From NCBI RefSeq assembly GCF_014217625.1, contig NZ_CP043641.1, positions 930,001 to 994,000 on the forward strand: a DNA stretch of 64,000 nucleotides. Reading direction: 5' to 3'. Made by a program: the position numbers and the translations under genes. The notes under the pieces are model-generated. The model was not told the DNA's origin and did not search any database. It saw only the letters and a program-made list of their open reading frames with translations. This DNA is from Leifsonia shinshuensis. Its GTDB lineage: Bacteria > Actinomycetota > Actinomycetes > Actinomycetales > Microbacteriaceae. The first letter of the stretch is position 1. Each line of letters starts with the position of its first letter. Of this stretch, positions 19,377-28,419 are shown one piece after another.

Positions 19377-20066
19377 ATGAGCGACGACGCTCGAGATCGC
19401 GACGCCCGCAACACGGATGCTCTGACCGCGCAATTCCTGGCCACCGAGCACTGGAGCCTCCTCGCTTCGCGCAGCACGACGCAGAGCGAGGTGCTGACGC
19501 GGATCAGCATGCTCCTGACGCTGATGTCGGCCGCTCTGGTGAGCATCGCGCTGGTCGGCCAGGCCACGGACTTCGCCGGCATCTTCCCGACCTTCGCGGA
19601 CGCGCTGCTCGGACTCGTCGTGGTGGTGGGGGTGCTCACACAGGTGCGCGTCACGAACGTGTCCATGGAGGACCTCATGTACGTGCTCGCCATGAACCGC
19701 CTCCGCGCCGAATACGTGCGGCTGGCCCCTGACGTCGCACGGGCGCTCTCCACGTCGTGGCACGACGACCGGGAGGGCGTCACACGCACCTACTATTTCC
19801 TGGGCCGCCGCGGGCAGAGCCCGGTGTTCGGCAGCAGCATGATGTTCACGTTCGTCGTGAACGGCGCGCTCGTCGGCCTGTTCCTCGGCGTCGTGCTGGC
19901 GACGAGCGGCGTCGACATCACGGCGGCGTGGATCGTCGGCGTCGCCGGCGCTGTCGGCTACCTCATCGTCTCCGTGTGGATCGACATGCGGCTCTACTAC
20001 CGATTCTGGCGCGCATACACGCCGACGTCGCCCGGTGCGAGCCGTCCGCCGTCGACCGGCGAGTGA
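19377..20066 (+). CDS. Four-TM membrane protein of unknown function
   Basis: 229 residues beginning MSDDARDRDARNTDALTAQF. Two TM segments (~43-63 and ~68-88) are separated by a short loop, then a ~60-residue cytoplasmic stretch with YVLAMNRLRAEYVRLAP, then two more TMs (~155-175 and ~180-200). The pattern resembles small membrane proteins with a central amphipathic region and no recognised enzyme motif. It is divergent from the small zinc-type gene and convergent with the SLT gene. Confidence 0.75.
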   Translation: MSDDARDRDARNTDALTAQFLATEHWSLLASRSTTQSEVLTRISMLLTLMSAALVSIALVGQATDFAGIFPTFADALLGLVVVVGVLTQVRVTNVSMEDLMYVLAMNRLRAEYVRLAPDVARALSTSWHDDREGVTRTYYFLGRRGQSPVFGSSMMFTFVVNGALVGLFLGVVLATSGVDITAAWIVGVAGAVGYLIVSVWIDMRLYYRFWRAYTPTSPGASRPPSTGE

Positions 20067-20076
20067 TCGAGTCCGC

Positions 20077-20784
20077 TCAGTACCAGCCGGTGGACTGCGA
20101 GTGCGCCCAGGCGCCGCACGGGTTCGTGTAGCGGCCGGCGATGTAGCCCAGGCCCCACGAGATCTGCACGGAGGCGTCCGTCTGCCAGCCCGGGCCCATC
20201 TTGCTGCCGGGGAGGGCCTGCGGGATGCCGTAGGCCCCGCTCGGGTTGGACGCGTTCACGCGCCAGCCGGACTCCCGGTTCCAGAGCGAGACGAGGCAGC
20301 TGTACTGGTCGTCGCCCCAGCCGCGGGACTGCACCATCTGGTACGCGATCGCCTGAGCAGTGCCCGGCGACGGGATGGGAGCGGACGGGGCGCTCGAACC
20401 GCCGGAGGAGGAAGACGAGGACGACGACTTCGTCGGCGTGGGCGTCGGTGTCGGCGTGGGCGTCGGCTTGACCCCCAGCGTGTCGCGCGTGACGGCCGTC
20501 TCCGACGCGTTCGGCGCGGTGAGGCTCTGCACGGGGACGGCGCCGTAGCGCGAGTCCTGCTGGATGCTCTGGATCGTGTCCGCGTAGGCCGGCGTCGCCG
20601 CGGAGCCCGAATACGGGTCGACGACGTTGACCAGCGCGAATCCGACGGCGGCCGTGAAGGCGAACCCCCAGATGACGGCGCGCGAACGGACATGAGGCCG
20701 TCGCGAACGGCGGAATGCGACTCCGACCGGGTTGGCAGGGGTCAGCGGAACGAGCTCTGCTGCTTCTTGTCTACCCACGATCAC
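20077..20784 (-). CDS. Secreted/anchored lytic-transglycosylase-like (SLT) protein
   Basis: 235 residues. The N-terminus is basic (RRSRRPHVRSR), with one TM/signal segment at ~38-56, a spacer, then KPTPTPTPTPTPT and a poly-Ser linker. The ~90-residue C-terminal domain contains LWNRESGWRVNASNPSGAYG with the expected catalytic Glu, plus GWGDDQYSCL and a paired Cys near the end. This is the goose-lysozyme/SLT-like domain of actinobacterial wall hydrolases. A promoter lies so close upstream that the in-frame GTG at 20778 may be the real, leaderless start. It probably remodels peptidoglycan outside the cell. Confidence 0.8.
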   Translation of the reverse strand: MIVGRQEAAELVPLTPANPVGVAFRRSRRPHVRSRAVIWGFAFTAAVGFALVNVVDPYSGSAATPAYADTIQSIQQDSRYGAVPVQSLTAPNASETAVTRDTLGVKPTPTPTPTPTPTKSSSSSSSSGGSSAPSAPIPSPGTAQAIAYQMVQSRGWGDDQYSCLVSLWNRESGWRVNASNPSGAYGIPQALPGSKMGPGWQTDASVQISWGLGYIAGRYTNPCGAWAHSQSTGWY

Positions 20785-20787
20785 AGA

Positions 20788-20816
20788 ACCATAACGAACA
20801 TTTCAGCGGATTCCAA
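20788..20816 (-). promoter_or_regulatory. Sigma-70-type promoter of the SLT gene
   Basis: On the minus strand TTGGAA (20811-20816), exactly 17 bases, then TATGGT (20788-20793). The predicted transcription start falls at about 20778-20781, on top of the in-frame GTG codons at 20784 and 20778, so the mRNA is probably leaderless. Confidence 0.55.
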
Positions 20817-20849
20817 CACGGAGCTCCCCTATTCAGGTAACGGCCAGGA

Positions 20850-21404
20850 TCAGCGGACCGCGAGCATCACGTCCGTGACGCTGTCCAGGAGGAGGTCCAC
20901 TTGGGCCTCACGGTACCCCCCTCGTTGCTCACGGAAAGTGACCGTGCGAACTTCTTCGACACTCATCGGGCGGCCGTCCTGGAAGTACTTCACGAGCCGT
21001 CCGGCGAAGCGGTCGACGTCCTGGCGGTTGTAGCCGAGGGTCAGGAAGCTCACCCGCTGGAAGCGGTTGCCGACCGGGCGCTCCAGCCGGTCCAGGATCG
21101 CCTGGGCCGACGTGCGGGCGTCCTCGAACCACGACGAGTCGCGGCCGCCGCCACGGGCGTAGTCGCGCTCACGGGCCGCGAAGGCGTCCTCCAGGCGCTC
21201 CAGGGCCGCGTCCACGTGCGAGGTCGAGTAGCCGCCTTTGGCCATCGAGAACGCCGTGTGGCGGATGTCGGAGGCCGACAGGCCGCCAGGGGTCGAGGGG
21301 TCGGAGTCGTAGGCGCGACGGGCGGCGACGAGGAACTCGTCGACCTGTGCCACGTCGTAGCCTGGCTTCGACTTGGGGCTCCGGGGAAAGGTGCTCACCA
21401 GCAC
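20850..21404 (-). CDS. DivIVA-domain repeat protein without coiled coil
   Basis: 184 residues with four copies of a GY-x4-VD motif typical of the DivIVA N-terminal crossover: GYDVAQVDEFL near 15, GYSTSHVDAAL near 58, GYNRQDVDRFA near 123 and GYREAQVDLLL near 162. No long coiled coil follows, unlike true DivIVA/Wag31. GTG 21404 is annotated; the GTG at 21398 is an alternative. It lies directly downstream of cdsA (6 bp), in the phospholipid/core operon. A membrane-curvature or growth-zone role is inferred from the motif. Confidence 0.78.
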   Translation of the reverse strand: MLVSTFPRSPKSKPGYDVAQVDEFLVAARRAYDSDPSTPGGLSASDIRHTAFSMAKGGYSTSHVDAALERLEDAFAARERDYARGGGRDSSWFEDARTSAQAILDRLERPVGNRFQRVSFLTLGYNRQDVDRFAGRLVKYFQDGRPMSVEEVRTVTFREQRGGYREAQVDLLLDSVTDVMLAVR

Positions 21405-21410
21405 ATTCTG

Positions 21411-22412
21411 TCAGGAGAAGATGAGGAACAGCACGTAGGTGGCCGCCGCGGACGGAAGGATCGAGTCCAGCCGGTCGAGGAAGCCGCCGTGGCCGGGCAG
21501 CCACGAACTCATGTCCTTGATGCCCAGATCGCGCTTGATGAGCGACTCGGCGAGGTCGCCCGCCGTCGCCGTGAGCAGCGCCACGACGCCGAAGATCACG
21601 CCGAACCACCAGGGCTCGTGGATCATGAAGACCGAGATCAGGACGCCCGCGACGATCGCCGCCACCGCGGCCCCGGCGAAGCCCTCCCAGGTCTTCTTGG
21701 GGCTGATGCTCGGCGCCATCGGATGCCGGCCCCAGGACAGCCCGCTCGCGTACGCGCCGGTGTCGACCGCGACGACCACGATCAAGAAGCCGAGCACCCA
21801 CCACTCGCCGCCGTTCTCCGCCAGCAGCAGGATGGCGAACGAGCCGAGCAGGGTCACGTACATCTGCACGAGCACGCTCCACGCCAGGTCGCGGGCGAGC
21901 GCCACTCCCCCGGCGCGCTTGGCCGGGAGCGCGGCCTCCTCGATCAGCCGCCAGACCACGACCAGGACGATGCCGGACGCCAGCGCCACGAGCTGACCGC
22001 CCGCGTGGAACCAGAAGGTCGCCGGCACGATCGCGAGCGAGGCGATCAGCGACGGCGTGCGCGGCACGCGCCTCCCTGCCGCGCGGAAGGCCTGGGTGAG
22101 CTCGAACGCGGCGAACCCGATCATCGCCGCTCCGAAGACCAGGAACAGCTCCTTGACGAAGACCAGGCTCAGCACGAGCAGGGCTCCGCCGCCGAGACCG
22201 ATCAGGATCGCCAGGATCAGGTTGCGGCCGGTCCGTGCGGCGATCCGCTCATTGGTCGCGTCGAGCTGGGCCTTGCGTGCGAGCACCTGGCGCTCGAAGT
22301 CCGCGCGGGTGGCCTGCACCTGCGCACGCCGCAACTCGGCCCGGGCCGCGGCCTTCCCCCTTCTGCCCGACGCCGGCGTGCGAGGCGCGCCGGGGCTGCT
22401 CCCCTCGCTCAT
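21411..22412 (-). CDS. cdsA: Phosphatidate cytidylyltransferase CdsA
   Basis: Makes CDP-diacylglycerol from phosphatidate and CTP, the branch point of phospholipid synthesis, in the membrane. It has 333 residues. A basic cytoplasmic N-terminal region (~60 residues) is followed by about eight TM segments. The CDP-transferase signature is in the C-terminal third: MAPSISPKKTWEGFAGA, with SLIKRDLGIKDMSSWLPGHGG and LDRLDS after it. The gene starts immediately after the frr stop, so it belongs to the pyrH-frr-cdsA group. Confidence 0.94.
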   Translation of the reverse strand: MSEGSSPGAPRTPASGRRGKAAARAELRRAQVQATRADFERQVLARKAQLDATNERIAARTGRNLILAILIGLGGGALLVLSLVFVKELFLVFGAAMIGFAAFELTQAFRAAGRRVPRTPSLIASLAIVPATFWFHAGGQLVALASGIVLVVVWRLIEEAALPAKRAGGVALARDLAWSVLVQMYVTLLGSFAILLLAENGGEWWVLGFLIVVVAVDTGAYASGLSWGRHPMAPSISPKKTWEGFAGAAVAAIVAGVLISVFMIHEPWWFGVIFGVVALLTATAGDLAESLIKRDLGIKDMSSWLPGHGGFLDRLDSILPSAAATYVLFLIFS

Positions 22413-22967
22413 CTAGACCTCGAGGAGCTCGGCTTCCTTGCGCTTGAGAGCCTCGTCGACTGCGTCGACGTTCGTGCGCGTGAGGGCCTCGAGCTCCTTC
22501 TCGCCACGGGCCACCTCGTCGTCGCCGACCTCGCCCTTCAGGGCGTCGAGGTCGTCCTTCGCCTTGCGGCGGATGTTGCGGATGGCGACCTTGGCGTCCT
22601 CGCCCTTGCCGCGGACGATCTTGACGAACTCCTTGCGGCGGTCCTCGGTCAGCTCGGGGAGGGTGACGCGCACGATCTCGCCGTCGTTGCCGACGTTGGC
22701 CGACAGGTTCGGCATGTTGACGATCGCCTTCTCGATGTCCTTGAGGGCGGACTTGTCGTAGGGCGTCACCAGCAGGACCCGGGCCTCCGGGTTCTGGAGG
22801 CCGGCGAGCTGGGCGAGCGGCGTCGGCGAGCCGTAGTAGTCGACGAGCACCTTCTGGAAGAGGGCGGGGTTGGCGCGCCCCGCGCTCACCGTGCCGAAGT
22901 CGTCCCTCGCCGCGTCCACGGTCTTGGCCATGCGCTGGCGGGCGTCGGTAATCACATCGGCGATCAC
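22413..22967 (-). CDS. frr: Ribosome recycling factor
   Basis: Splits post-termination ribosomes with EF-G. The 184-residue length is exact for the family. It shows the usual [24 protein letters not shown]-terminus and the C-terminal three-helix bundle ([14 protein letters not shown], then [19 protein letters not shown]). An adequate AAGGAGAAA ribosome site sits upstream of ATG 22967. Gene order pyrH-frr-cdsA is the standard one. Confidence 0.96.
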   Translation of the reverse strand: MIADVITDARQRMAKTVDAARDDFGTVSAGRANPALFQKVLVDYYGSPTPLAQLAGLQNPEARVLLVTPYDKSALKDIEKAIVNMPNLSANVGNDGEIVRVTLPELTEDRRKEFVKIVRGKGEDAKVAIRNIRRKAKDDLDALKGEVGDDEVARGEKELEALTRTNVDAVDEALKRKEAELLEV

Positions 22968-23056
22968 GGTTTCTCCTTCAGATCGGTGAGTCGTTGTCTA
23001 GTCTAGGGCCAGGCCCCGGAGCGCCCTGCGCACGGCGGAGCGCCCCGCCGGACGGG

Positions 23057-23770
23057 TCAGCCGAGCAGGGTGCCGATCTCGGCGCCGAGCAGCGCGGCGG
23101 TGACGTTGCCCGCCGGCTCGATGCCGAAGATGCGCATCGGCATCCCGTTGTCCATGCAGAGGCTCAGCGCAGTGGAGTCGACGGCCTTGAGGCCCTGCGT
23201 CAGCGCGTCCTGGTGGCTGATCTGGTCGATCTTGCGCGCGTCCGGGTTGATGCGCGGGTCGGAGTCGTACATGCCGTCCACGCCGTTCTTGGCGACCAGC
23301 ACGACGTCGGCGCTGATCTCCAGCGCGCGCTGCGCTGCGACGGTGTCGGTGGAGAAGTACGGGAGGCCGGCGCCGGCGCCGAAGATGACGACGCGGCCCT
23401 TCTCGAGGTGGCGCTCCGCGCGGCGCGGGATGTACGGCTCGGCCACCTGGGTCATCGCGATAGCGGACTGCACGCGCGTCTCCGCACCGGCCTGCTCCAG
23501 GAAGTCCTGCAGGGCGAGCGAGTTCATCACGGTGCCGAGCATACCCATGTAGTCGGCGCGTCCGCGGTCCATCCCGCGCTGCGAGAGTTCGGCTCCGCGG
23601 AAGAAGTTGCCCCCGCCGACGACGATGGCGATCTCGACGTCCTCCGCCGCCTGCGCGATCTCGCGGGCGATGCTGCTGACGATGTCGGGGTTCACCCCGA
23701 GCTGACCGCCGCCGAAGGCCTCGCCGGAGAGTTTCAGAAGGACCCTGCGTCTGTGAGTGGCTGCCGTCAT
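23057..23770 (-). CDS. pyrH: UMP kinase
   Basis: Phosphorylates UMP to UDP in pyrimidine nucleotide synthesis. The protein is 237 residues of the amino-acid-kinase fold. Motifs: [13 protein letters not shown] (phosphate loop), [11 protein letters not shown], and [20 protein letters not shown] in the UMP/GTP-sensing region, followed by [13 protein letters not shown]. It lies between a strong terminator behind tsf and frr, so it is probably transcribed from its own promoter in the ~85 bp between terminator and start. Confidence 0.96.
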   Translation of the reverse strand: MTAATHRRRVLLKLSGEAFGGGQLGVNPDIVSSIAREIAQAAEDVEIAIVVGGGNFFRGAELSQRGMDRGRADYMGMLGTVMNSLALQDFLEQAGAETRVQSAIAMTQVAEPYIPRRAERHLEKGRVVIFGAGAGLPYFSTDTVAAQRALEISADVVLVAKNGVDGMYDSDPRINPDARKIDQISHQDALTQGLKAVDSTALSLCMDNGMPMRIFGIEPAGNVTAALLGAEIGTLLG

Positions 23771-23848
23771 GTGTGTACGAGTCCTTCCGTGTGTTTCGTT
23801 AACGCTAATGCGTGGCCCACCCCCTGAACAGGGACGGCGGGCACAGAA

Positions 23849-23885
23849 AAGGAGTCCGGATCGTGGTTCACGATCCGGACTCCTT
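23849..23885 (-). terminator. Rho-independent terminator after tsf
   Basis: Perfect 17-bp stem (arms 23849-23865 and 23869-23885, 3-base loop; core GGAGTCCGGATCGTG). On the minus strand it is followed by TTTTCTG. It lies 11 bases past the tsf stop and ends the rpsB-tsf transcript before pyrH. Confidence 0.9.
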
Positions 23886-23895
23886 CATGCCTGGG

Positions 23896-24726
23896 TCAGG
23901 CGCCGACCTTGAAGCGGGCGAAGCCCGAGACGGTCAGACCCGAGTCCTTGAGGACCTGGGCGATGTTCTGCTTGTTGTCGCGGGCGTACTCCTGCTCGAG
24001 CAGGGCGACCTGCTTGAAGTAGGCGCCGAGGCGGCCCTCGATGATCTTCGGGAGCGCGGCCTCCGGCTTGCCCTCGTTGCGCGAGATCTCCTCGACGATG
24101 CGACGCTCGTTCTCGACCTCTTCGGCCGGGACGTCCTCGCGGGTGAGGTAGGTCGGGTTGGCGAACGAGATGTGCTGCGCGATGCTGCGGGCGGTCTCCG
24201 CGTCGGCGCCGGCGTAGCCGACGACCACGCCGACCTGCGGGGGCAGGTCCTTGGAGGTCTTGTGCAGGTAGATCGCGAAGTTCTCGCCCGAGACGACGGC
24301 GATGCGGCGGAGCTCCACCTTCTCGCCGAGGATCGCGGCCTCGTCACCGATGAGCTCGGCGACGGTCTGCGACCCGGCGGGGGCGGCCAGCGCCTCCTCG
24401 ACGGTGGTGGCGCCCGCGGCGGCGGCCGCGTCGAGCACCTTGTCGGCGAGGGCGATGAACTTCTCGCCCTTCGCGACGAAGTCGGTCTCGCAGGCGAGCT
24501 CGATCATCGTCGCGGTGCCGTTGCCGTTCTCCTTCGCGGCCACGAGGCCCTCGGAAGTGGAACGGTCGGCACGCTTCGCGTTGCCCTTGGCGCCCTTGAG
24601 GCGGAGGATCTCGGTCGCCTTCTCGATGTCGCCACCGGCCTCCTCGAGGGCCTTCTTGGTGTCGACCATTCCGGTGCCGAGCTGCTCGCGCAGGGCCTTG
24701 ATGTCAGCGATGCTGATGTTTGCCAT
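23896..24726 (-). CDS. tsf: Elongation factor Ts
   Basis: Nucleotide exchange factor for EF-Tu. It is 276 residues. The N-terminal UBA-like domain (IADIKALREQLGTGMVDTKKALEE) and the EF-Tu-contacting ACETDFVAKGEKF segment near residue 82 are intact. ATG 24726 is the only sensible start; the gene follows rpsB by 42 bp, which is the universal pairing. A strong terminator lies directly after it. Confidence 0.97.
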   Translation of the reverse strand: MANISIADIKALREQLGTGMVDTKKALEEAGGDIEKATEILRLKGAKGNAKRADRSTSEGLVAAKENGNGTATMIELACETDFVAKGEKFIALADKVLDAAAAAGATTVEEALAAPAGSQTVAELIGDEAAILGEKVELRRIAVVSGENFAIYLHKTSKDLPPQVGVVVGYAGADAETARSIAQHISFANPTYLTREDVPAEEVENERRIVEEISRNEGKPEAALPKIIEGRLGAYFKQVALLEQEYARDNKQNIAQVLKDSGLTVSGFARFKVGA

Positions 24727-24768
24727 GTTCTGACTGGAACCTTCTGACTCGAAGTTTGGTGAGGGTGG

Positions 24769-25659
24769 TTACTTGGCCTCGGCGTCGGCGTCCGCGTCCG
24801 CCTCGCCCTCGGCCACGACCTCGGCGGAGTCCGCCTTGGCCTCGGCGAGGTCGGCGTCGGCCGCCTTCTCGGTCTCGGCGGACGACTGGACCTCGTCCTG
24901 CGACTGCGCGAGGAGCTCCTGCTCCCACTCGGCGAGCGGCTCGGCCTGCTCGGAGCCCTCTTCCGGCTTCTGGTGACGCTGGATGAGGCCCTCGGCCGCG
25001 GCGTCGGCGACGATGCGGGTGAGGAGGGTGACGGAGCGGATGGCGTCGTCGTTGCCCGGGATCGGGTACTGGACCTCGTCCGGGTCGCAGTTCGTGTCGA
25101 GGATGGCGATGACCGGGATGCCCAGCTTCTTCGCCTCGTCGATCGCGAGGTGCTCCTTCTTGGTGTCCACGACCCAGATGGCGCTCGGGGTCTTGGCCAG
25201 GTTGCGGATGCCGCCGAGCGACTTGTGGAGCTTGTCGAGCTCGCGCTTCTTGATCAGCAGCTCCTTCTTGGTGAAGCCGCTGGTGGTGCCCTCGAAGTCG
25301 AGCTCCTCGAGCTCCTTCATGCGCGCGAGGCGCTTGGACACGGTCTGGAAGTTGGTCAGCAGACCGCCCAGCCAGCGCTGGTTCACGTAGGGCTGGCCCA
25401 CGCGGGTCGCCTGCTCGGCGATCGCCTGCTGCGCCTGCTTCTTGGTGCCGACGAAGAGGATGGTGCCGCCGTGGGCGACCGTCTCGCGCACGAACTCGTA
25501 CGTCTTGTCGATGTAGGCGAGCGACTGCTGCAGGTCGATGATGTAGCTGCCCGAGCGCTCGGTGAGGATGAAGCGCTTCATCTTCGGGTTCCAGCGGCGG
25601 GTCTGGTGTCCGAAGTGGACGCCGCTGTCGAGCAGCTGGCGCATGGTGACGACGGCCAT
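24769..25659 (-). CDS. rpsB: 30S ribosomal protein S2
   Basis: Small-subunit protein. Residues 1-230 are the conserved S2 fold ([22 protein letters not shown], then [10 protein letters not shown], then NQRWLGG and DTNCDP). It is 296 residues because of a ~60-residue acidic Ala/Glu/Asp-rich C-terminal tail, common in Microbacteriaceae. ATG 25659 has AGGAG eight bases upstream. It heads the rpsB-tsf operon. Confidence 0.97.
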   Translation of the reverse strand: MAVVTMRQLLDSGVHFGHQTRRWNPKMKRFILTERSGSYIIDLQQSLAYIDKTYEFVRETVAHGGTILFVGTKKQAQQAIAEQATRVGQPYVNQRWLGGLLTNFQTVSKRLARMKELEELDFEGTTSGFTKKELLIKKRELDKLHKSLGGIRNLAKTPSAIWVVDTKKEHLAIDEAKKLGIPVIAILDTNCDPDEVQYPIPGNDDAIRSVTLLTRIVADAAAEGLIQRHQKPEEGSEQAEPLAEWEQELLAQSQDEVQSSAETEKAADADLAEAKADSAEVVAEGEADADADAEAK

Positions 25660-25922
25660 TGCCGTTCTCCTGTTCTTGCGCGCCCGGCCTCACGGCGGGG
25701 ACACGACTCTCGGTTGTCCAGCGGCAGCCGGTCGGCCGCCGCTCCTGGTGCCCCGCGCCTCCCCGCACCCGCGCCTCCGCACGGTTGATCGTGGTGGAGG
25801 AGCAGGAGACCGGTGGAGAAGCGCACACCCTCGAGTGAGGATGTTCCGGACACGCGTAGTCACCCCGGCATGCGGAGTGCAGTGGACATCCTATCAGGAA
25901 CCGGGGGCCGGCCGCCGCCGCC
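25660..25922. other. rpsB leader/promoter region
   Basis: 263 bp without a supported gene. On the minus strand it holds the rpsB ribosome site (AGGAG just before the start) and a -10-like TAGGAT near 25886-25891. The -35 would lie in the last codons of the sugar-porter gene. A long untranslated leader of ~220 bases is therefore possible, but I see no named leader motif. Confidence 0.4.
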
Positions 25923-27431
25923 TCACGAGCGCGGGACGGTGTCCCCCGACGACCGCACCTGCGGCCCGCGGCCGCGCCCGGCGTTGGCGAACAGCGTCTC
26001 GGCGTGCTCCAGCGCCATCCCGTTCGTCTCCGGCACCTTGAAGAAGACGAAGAAGAAGGAGAGCGCCGCGAAGACCGCGTACATCCCGTACGTGAACGGC
26101 AGCGAGAAGTCGGACATCGGCGGGAAGGAGACCGTGACCAGGAAGTTCGCGATCCACTGCGCGGAGGCGGCGACACCGAGTGCGGCGCCGCGGATGCGCG
26201 GAGGGAAGATCTCGCCCAGCAGCACCCAGACCAGCGGCCCCCAGGAGGCGCCGAAGCAGATCACGAAGACGTTCGCCGCGATCAGCGCGATCGGCCCCCA
26301 CGGGTTCGGGAGAGTGACGGCGCCGGCCGACTTGTGCGCGAAGCTGAACGACAGCGCCATCACCGCCAGCGAGATCGCCATGCCCACCGAGCCGGTGAGC
26401 AGAATGGGGCGCCGGCCGACGCGGTCGACCAGCAGGATCGCCACGATGGTGACGACCACGTTGGTGATGGAGGTGATGACGGTGATGAGCAGCGAGTTGC
26501 TCTCGGTGAATCCGACGGCCTTCCAGAGCGTCGTCGAGTAGTAGAAGATCACGTTGATGCCGACGAACTGCTGGAACACGGACAGGATGATGCCGATCCA
26601 GACGATCGGTTTCAGGCCGAAGCGGTTGCCGCGGAGCGTGCCCTTCGCGGCGTCCTTGTCCTCCTCGATGGCGTGCTCGATGTCGCGGACCTGCCGATCG
26701 ACGTCCTCCTCCGGGACGAGGGTCGCGAAGATCGCCCGCGCCTCGTCGTGCCGCCCACTGGACAGCAGGTAGCGCGGCGACTCCGGCAGGATCAGCGCCA
26801 GGATGCCGTAGACGACGGACGGGATCACGCCGACCAGGAACATCCACCGCCACGCCTCCAGCCCGAACCAGAGCTGGTTGGCCGCGGCGCCCGCGGCTCC
26901 GGCGAGCAAGGCGTCGGAGAGCAGCGCCACGAAGATACCGATCGTGATGGCGAGCTGCTGCAGCGAGGCGAGGCCGCCACGGCGCTGCTTGGGCGCGATC
27001 TCCGCGATGTACGCCGGAGCGACCACGGACGCGATGCCGATGCCGAGACCACCGATGACGCGCCAGAAGCCGAGGTCCCAGACGGAGAACGAGAGCCCGG
27101 CGCCGATGGAGCTGGCGAGGAACAGGACGGCGCCGATCAGCATCACCCGGATGCGGCCCCAGCGGTCGGCGAGGCGGCCGGCGAAGTAGGCGCCGACCGC
27201 GCAGCCGAGCAGCGCGATGGCGACGATGAACCCGGTGACGAACGCGTTGAGCGCGAAGTGGTGCTGGATGGAGTCGACGGCCCCGTTGATGACGGAGGAG
27301 TCGAAACCGAACAGGAACCCGCCGACCGCCGCTGCGGTCGCGAGCCCGACGACTTTCCGCCGCATCGCCGCGGTGGGCTGAGGAACGTGCTCGTCCTCCC
27401 GCTCGGATCCGGTACTGCGCTGATCGGACAT
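25923..27431 (-). CDS. Sugar porter (MFS, SP family)
   Basis: Proton-coupled sugar or polyol uptake permease of 502 residues with twelve TM segments. ATG 27431 (MSDQRSTGSERED) is chosen for GAGGAGG upstream. Sugar-porter signatures: GRLADRWGRIRVM after TM2, PESPRYLLSSGR ending the N half, FQQFVGINVIFYYS in TM7, RVGRRPILL after TM8, and PETNGMALE past TM12. The substrate is not predictable. It sits between rpsB and the M23 gene, positions usually adjacent in relatives, so it is probably a lineage-specific insertion. Confidence 0.9.
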   Translation of the reverse strand: MSDQRSTGSEREDEHVPQPTAAMRRKVVGLATAAAVGGFLFGFDSSVINGAVDSIQHHFALNAFVTGFIVAIALLGCAVGAYFAGRLADRWGRIRVMLIGAVLFLASSIGAGLSFSVWDLGFWRVIGGLGIGIASVVAPAYIAEIAPKQRRGGLASLQQLAITIGIFVALLSDALLAGAAGAAANQLWFGLEAWRWMFLVGVIPSVVYGILALILPESPRYLLSSGRHDEARAIFATLVPEEDVDRQVRDIEHAIEEDKDAAKGTLRGNRFGLKPIVWIGIILSVFQQFVGINVIFYYSTTLWKAVGFTESNSLLITVITSITNVVVTIVAILLVDRVGRRPILLTGSVGMAISLAVMALSFSFAHKSAGAVTLPNPWGPIALIAANVFVICFGASWGPLVWVLLGEIFPPRIRGAALGVAASAQWIANFLVTVSFPPMSDFSLPFTYGMYAVFAALSFFFVFFKVPETNGMALEHAETLFANAGRGRGPQVRSSGDTVPRS

Positions 27432-27576
27432 GAGACCCCTCCTCGATGTGGGTCGCCGCCCTCTCGGGGAGGATCGGCGGAACGTGCGCTGGTCACGGTA
27501 CGCCGACTCGTACGTGTGCATAAGAGTCCTGCACAGAGCCGGTGGGTGAGCAGGTTGTGCACGGATCGGCGGTGGT

Positions 27577-27705
27577 CGGGGTGCGGGGAGGGGGTGGTGG
27601 CGGGAGGGTGGGGGTGGGAGTGATCGGGGCGGGTGGGGTGGTCGGGATGGTTGAGGTGGTCGGATGGTTCAGGTGATCGGGGTGGGGATGCGGTGGAGGG
27701 CGGCG
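27577..27705 (+). repeat. G-rich imperfect repeats with G-quadruplex potential
   Basis: The + strand is extremely G-skewed and contains runs such as GGGGAGGGGG, GGGAGGGTGGGGGTGGG and GGGGCGGGTGGGG, giving more than four closely spaced tracts of three or more G. Between 27630 and 27690 a degenerate ~15-base motif (GGTGGTCGG-ATGGTT) repeats. It spans the upstream region and first codons of the M23 gene. Confidence 0.6.
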
Positions 27706-28419
27706 TTCGGTGAGGTGGTGCGGCGGGTGCTGCGTGGGGTGGGGGCGATCGCTGTGGTGGCGATGGGCGTTGTGGTGGCGACGGGCGCTCTTGCGCCTGC
27801 TGCTGCGGAGAGCGGTGGCTACACGGTCGGTGGACGTGCGGCGAGTGGAGTTGCGGACGCCGCGGCCTCCCCCATTCCCGGCGACACCGCGCTCGCCCGC
27901 CCTCGCGCCTCGGCTCGCTGGTCGTGGCCGCTCTCCCCGCCCCGGGTCGTCGGGGCGTATGCGGCGCCGCCGTCGCCGTACGCCGCGGGGCACCGCGGGA
28001 TCGACCTCGCGGCGCGGCCCGGTGCGACCGTGACCGCGCCATCCGACGCGACGGTCCACTTCGTCGGGGTCGTCGTGGATCGGCCGGTGCTCACCCTGGA
28101 CCACGGCTCTGGCGTGCTGTCGTCGTACGAACCGCTCGCGGCGGCCGGCCTCGCCGTGGGCGACCGGGTGACGCGGGGGATGCCGCTCGGAGTCGTGGGC
28201 GAGGGCGCGCACTGCTCCGGCGCCTGTCTGCACGTCGGCGTCCGGGTGGACGGCGAGTACGCGTCGCCGCTGCTGTTCTTCGAACGGCTCCCGCGGTCGG
28301 TGCTGCTGCCGCTTCACGCCGGCCGAGCGTCCCCCGCGTCGGCGGGCGGCCGTCCGGCAGCGCCGCGGGGCCGTCCCGCGGGGCCGTGCCGTCAGGCGCG
28401 GGGATGGGCGATGCGGTAG
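27664..28419 (+). CDS. Secreted M23 family peptidase (LytM-like)
   Basis: 251 residues. ATG 27664 has GAGGTGG just upstream; ATG 27688 is possible and would remove eight residues encoded by the G-rich repeats. The N-terminus is a signal peptide (basic VVRRVLR, hydrophobic ~25-50, cut near APAAAES). The LytM domain shows GHRGIDLAA with the zinc His and Asp, and CLHVGVRVDGEY, where the first His of the usual HxH is Cys. That change is common in actinobacterial relatives and may leave the enzyme weak or non-catalytic. It overlaps the xerC 3' end by 28 bp, convergent. Confidence 0.85.
   Translation: MVQVIGVGMRWRAAFGEVVRRVLRGVGAIAVVAMGVVVATGALAPAAAESGGYTVGGRAASGVADAAASPIPGDTALARPRASARWSWPLSPPRVVGAYAAPPSPYAAGHRGIDLAARPGATVTAPSDATVHFVGVVVDRPVLTLDHGSGVLSSYEPLAAAGLAVGDRVTRGMPLGVVGEGAHCSGACLHVGVRVDGEYASPLLFFERLPRSVLLPLHAGRASPASAGGRPAAPRGRPAGPCRQARGWAMR

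Noticed and set aside
25660-25922. A structured ribosomal-protein leader or riboswitch upstream of rpsB
   Set aside because: The leader is long enough but no known motif could be aligned by eye.
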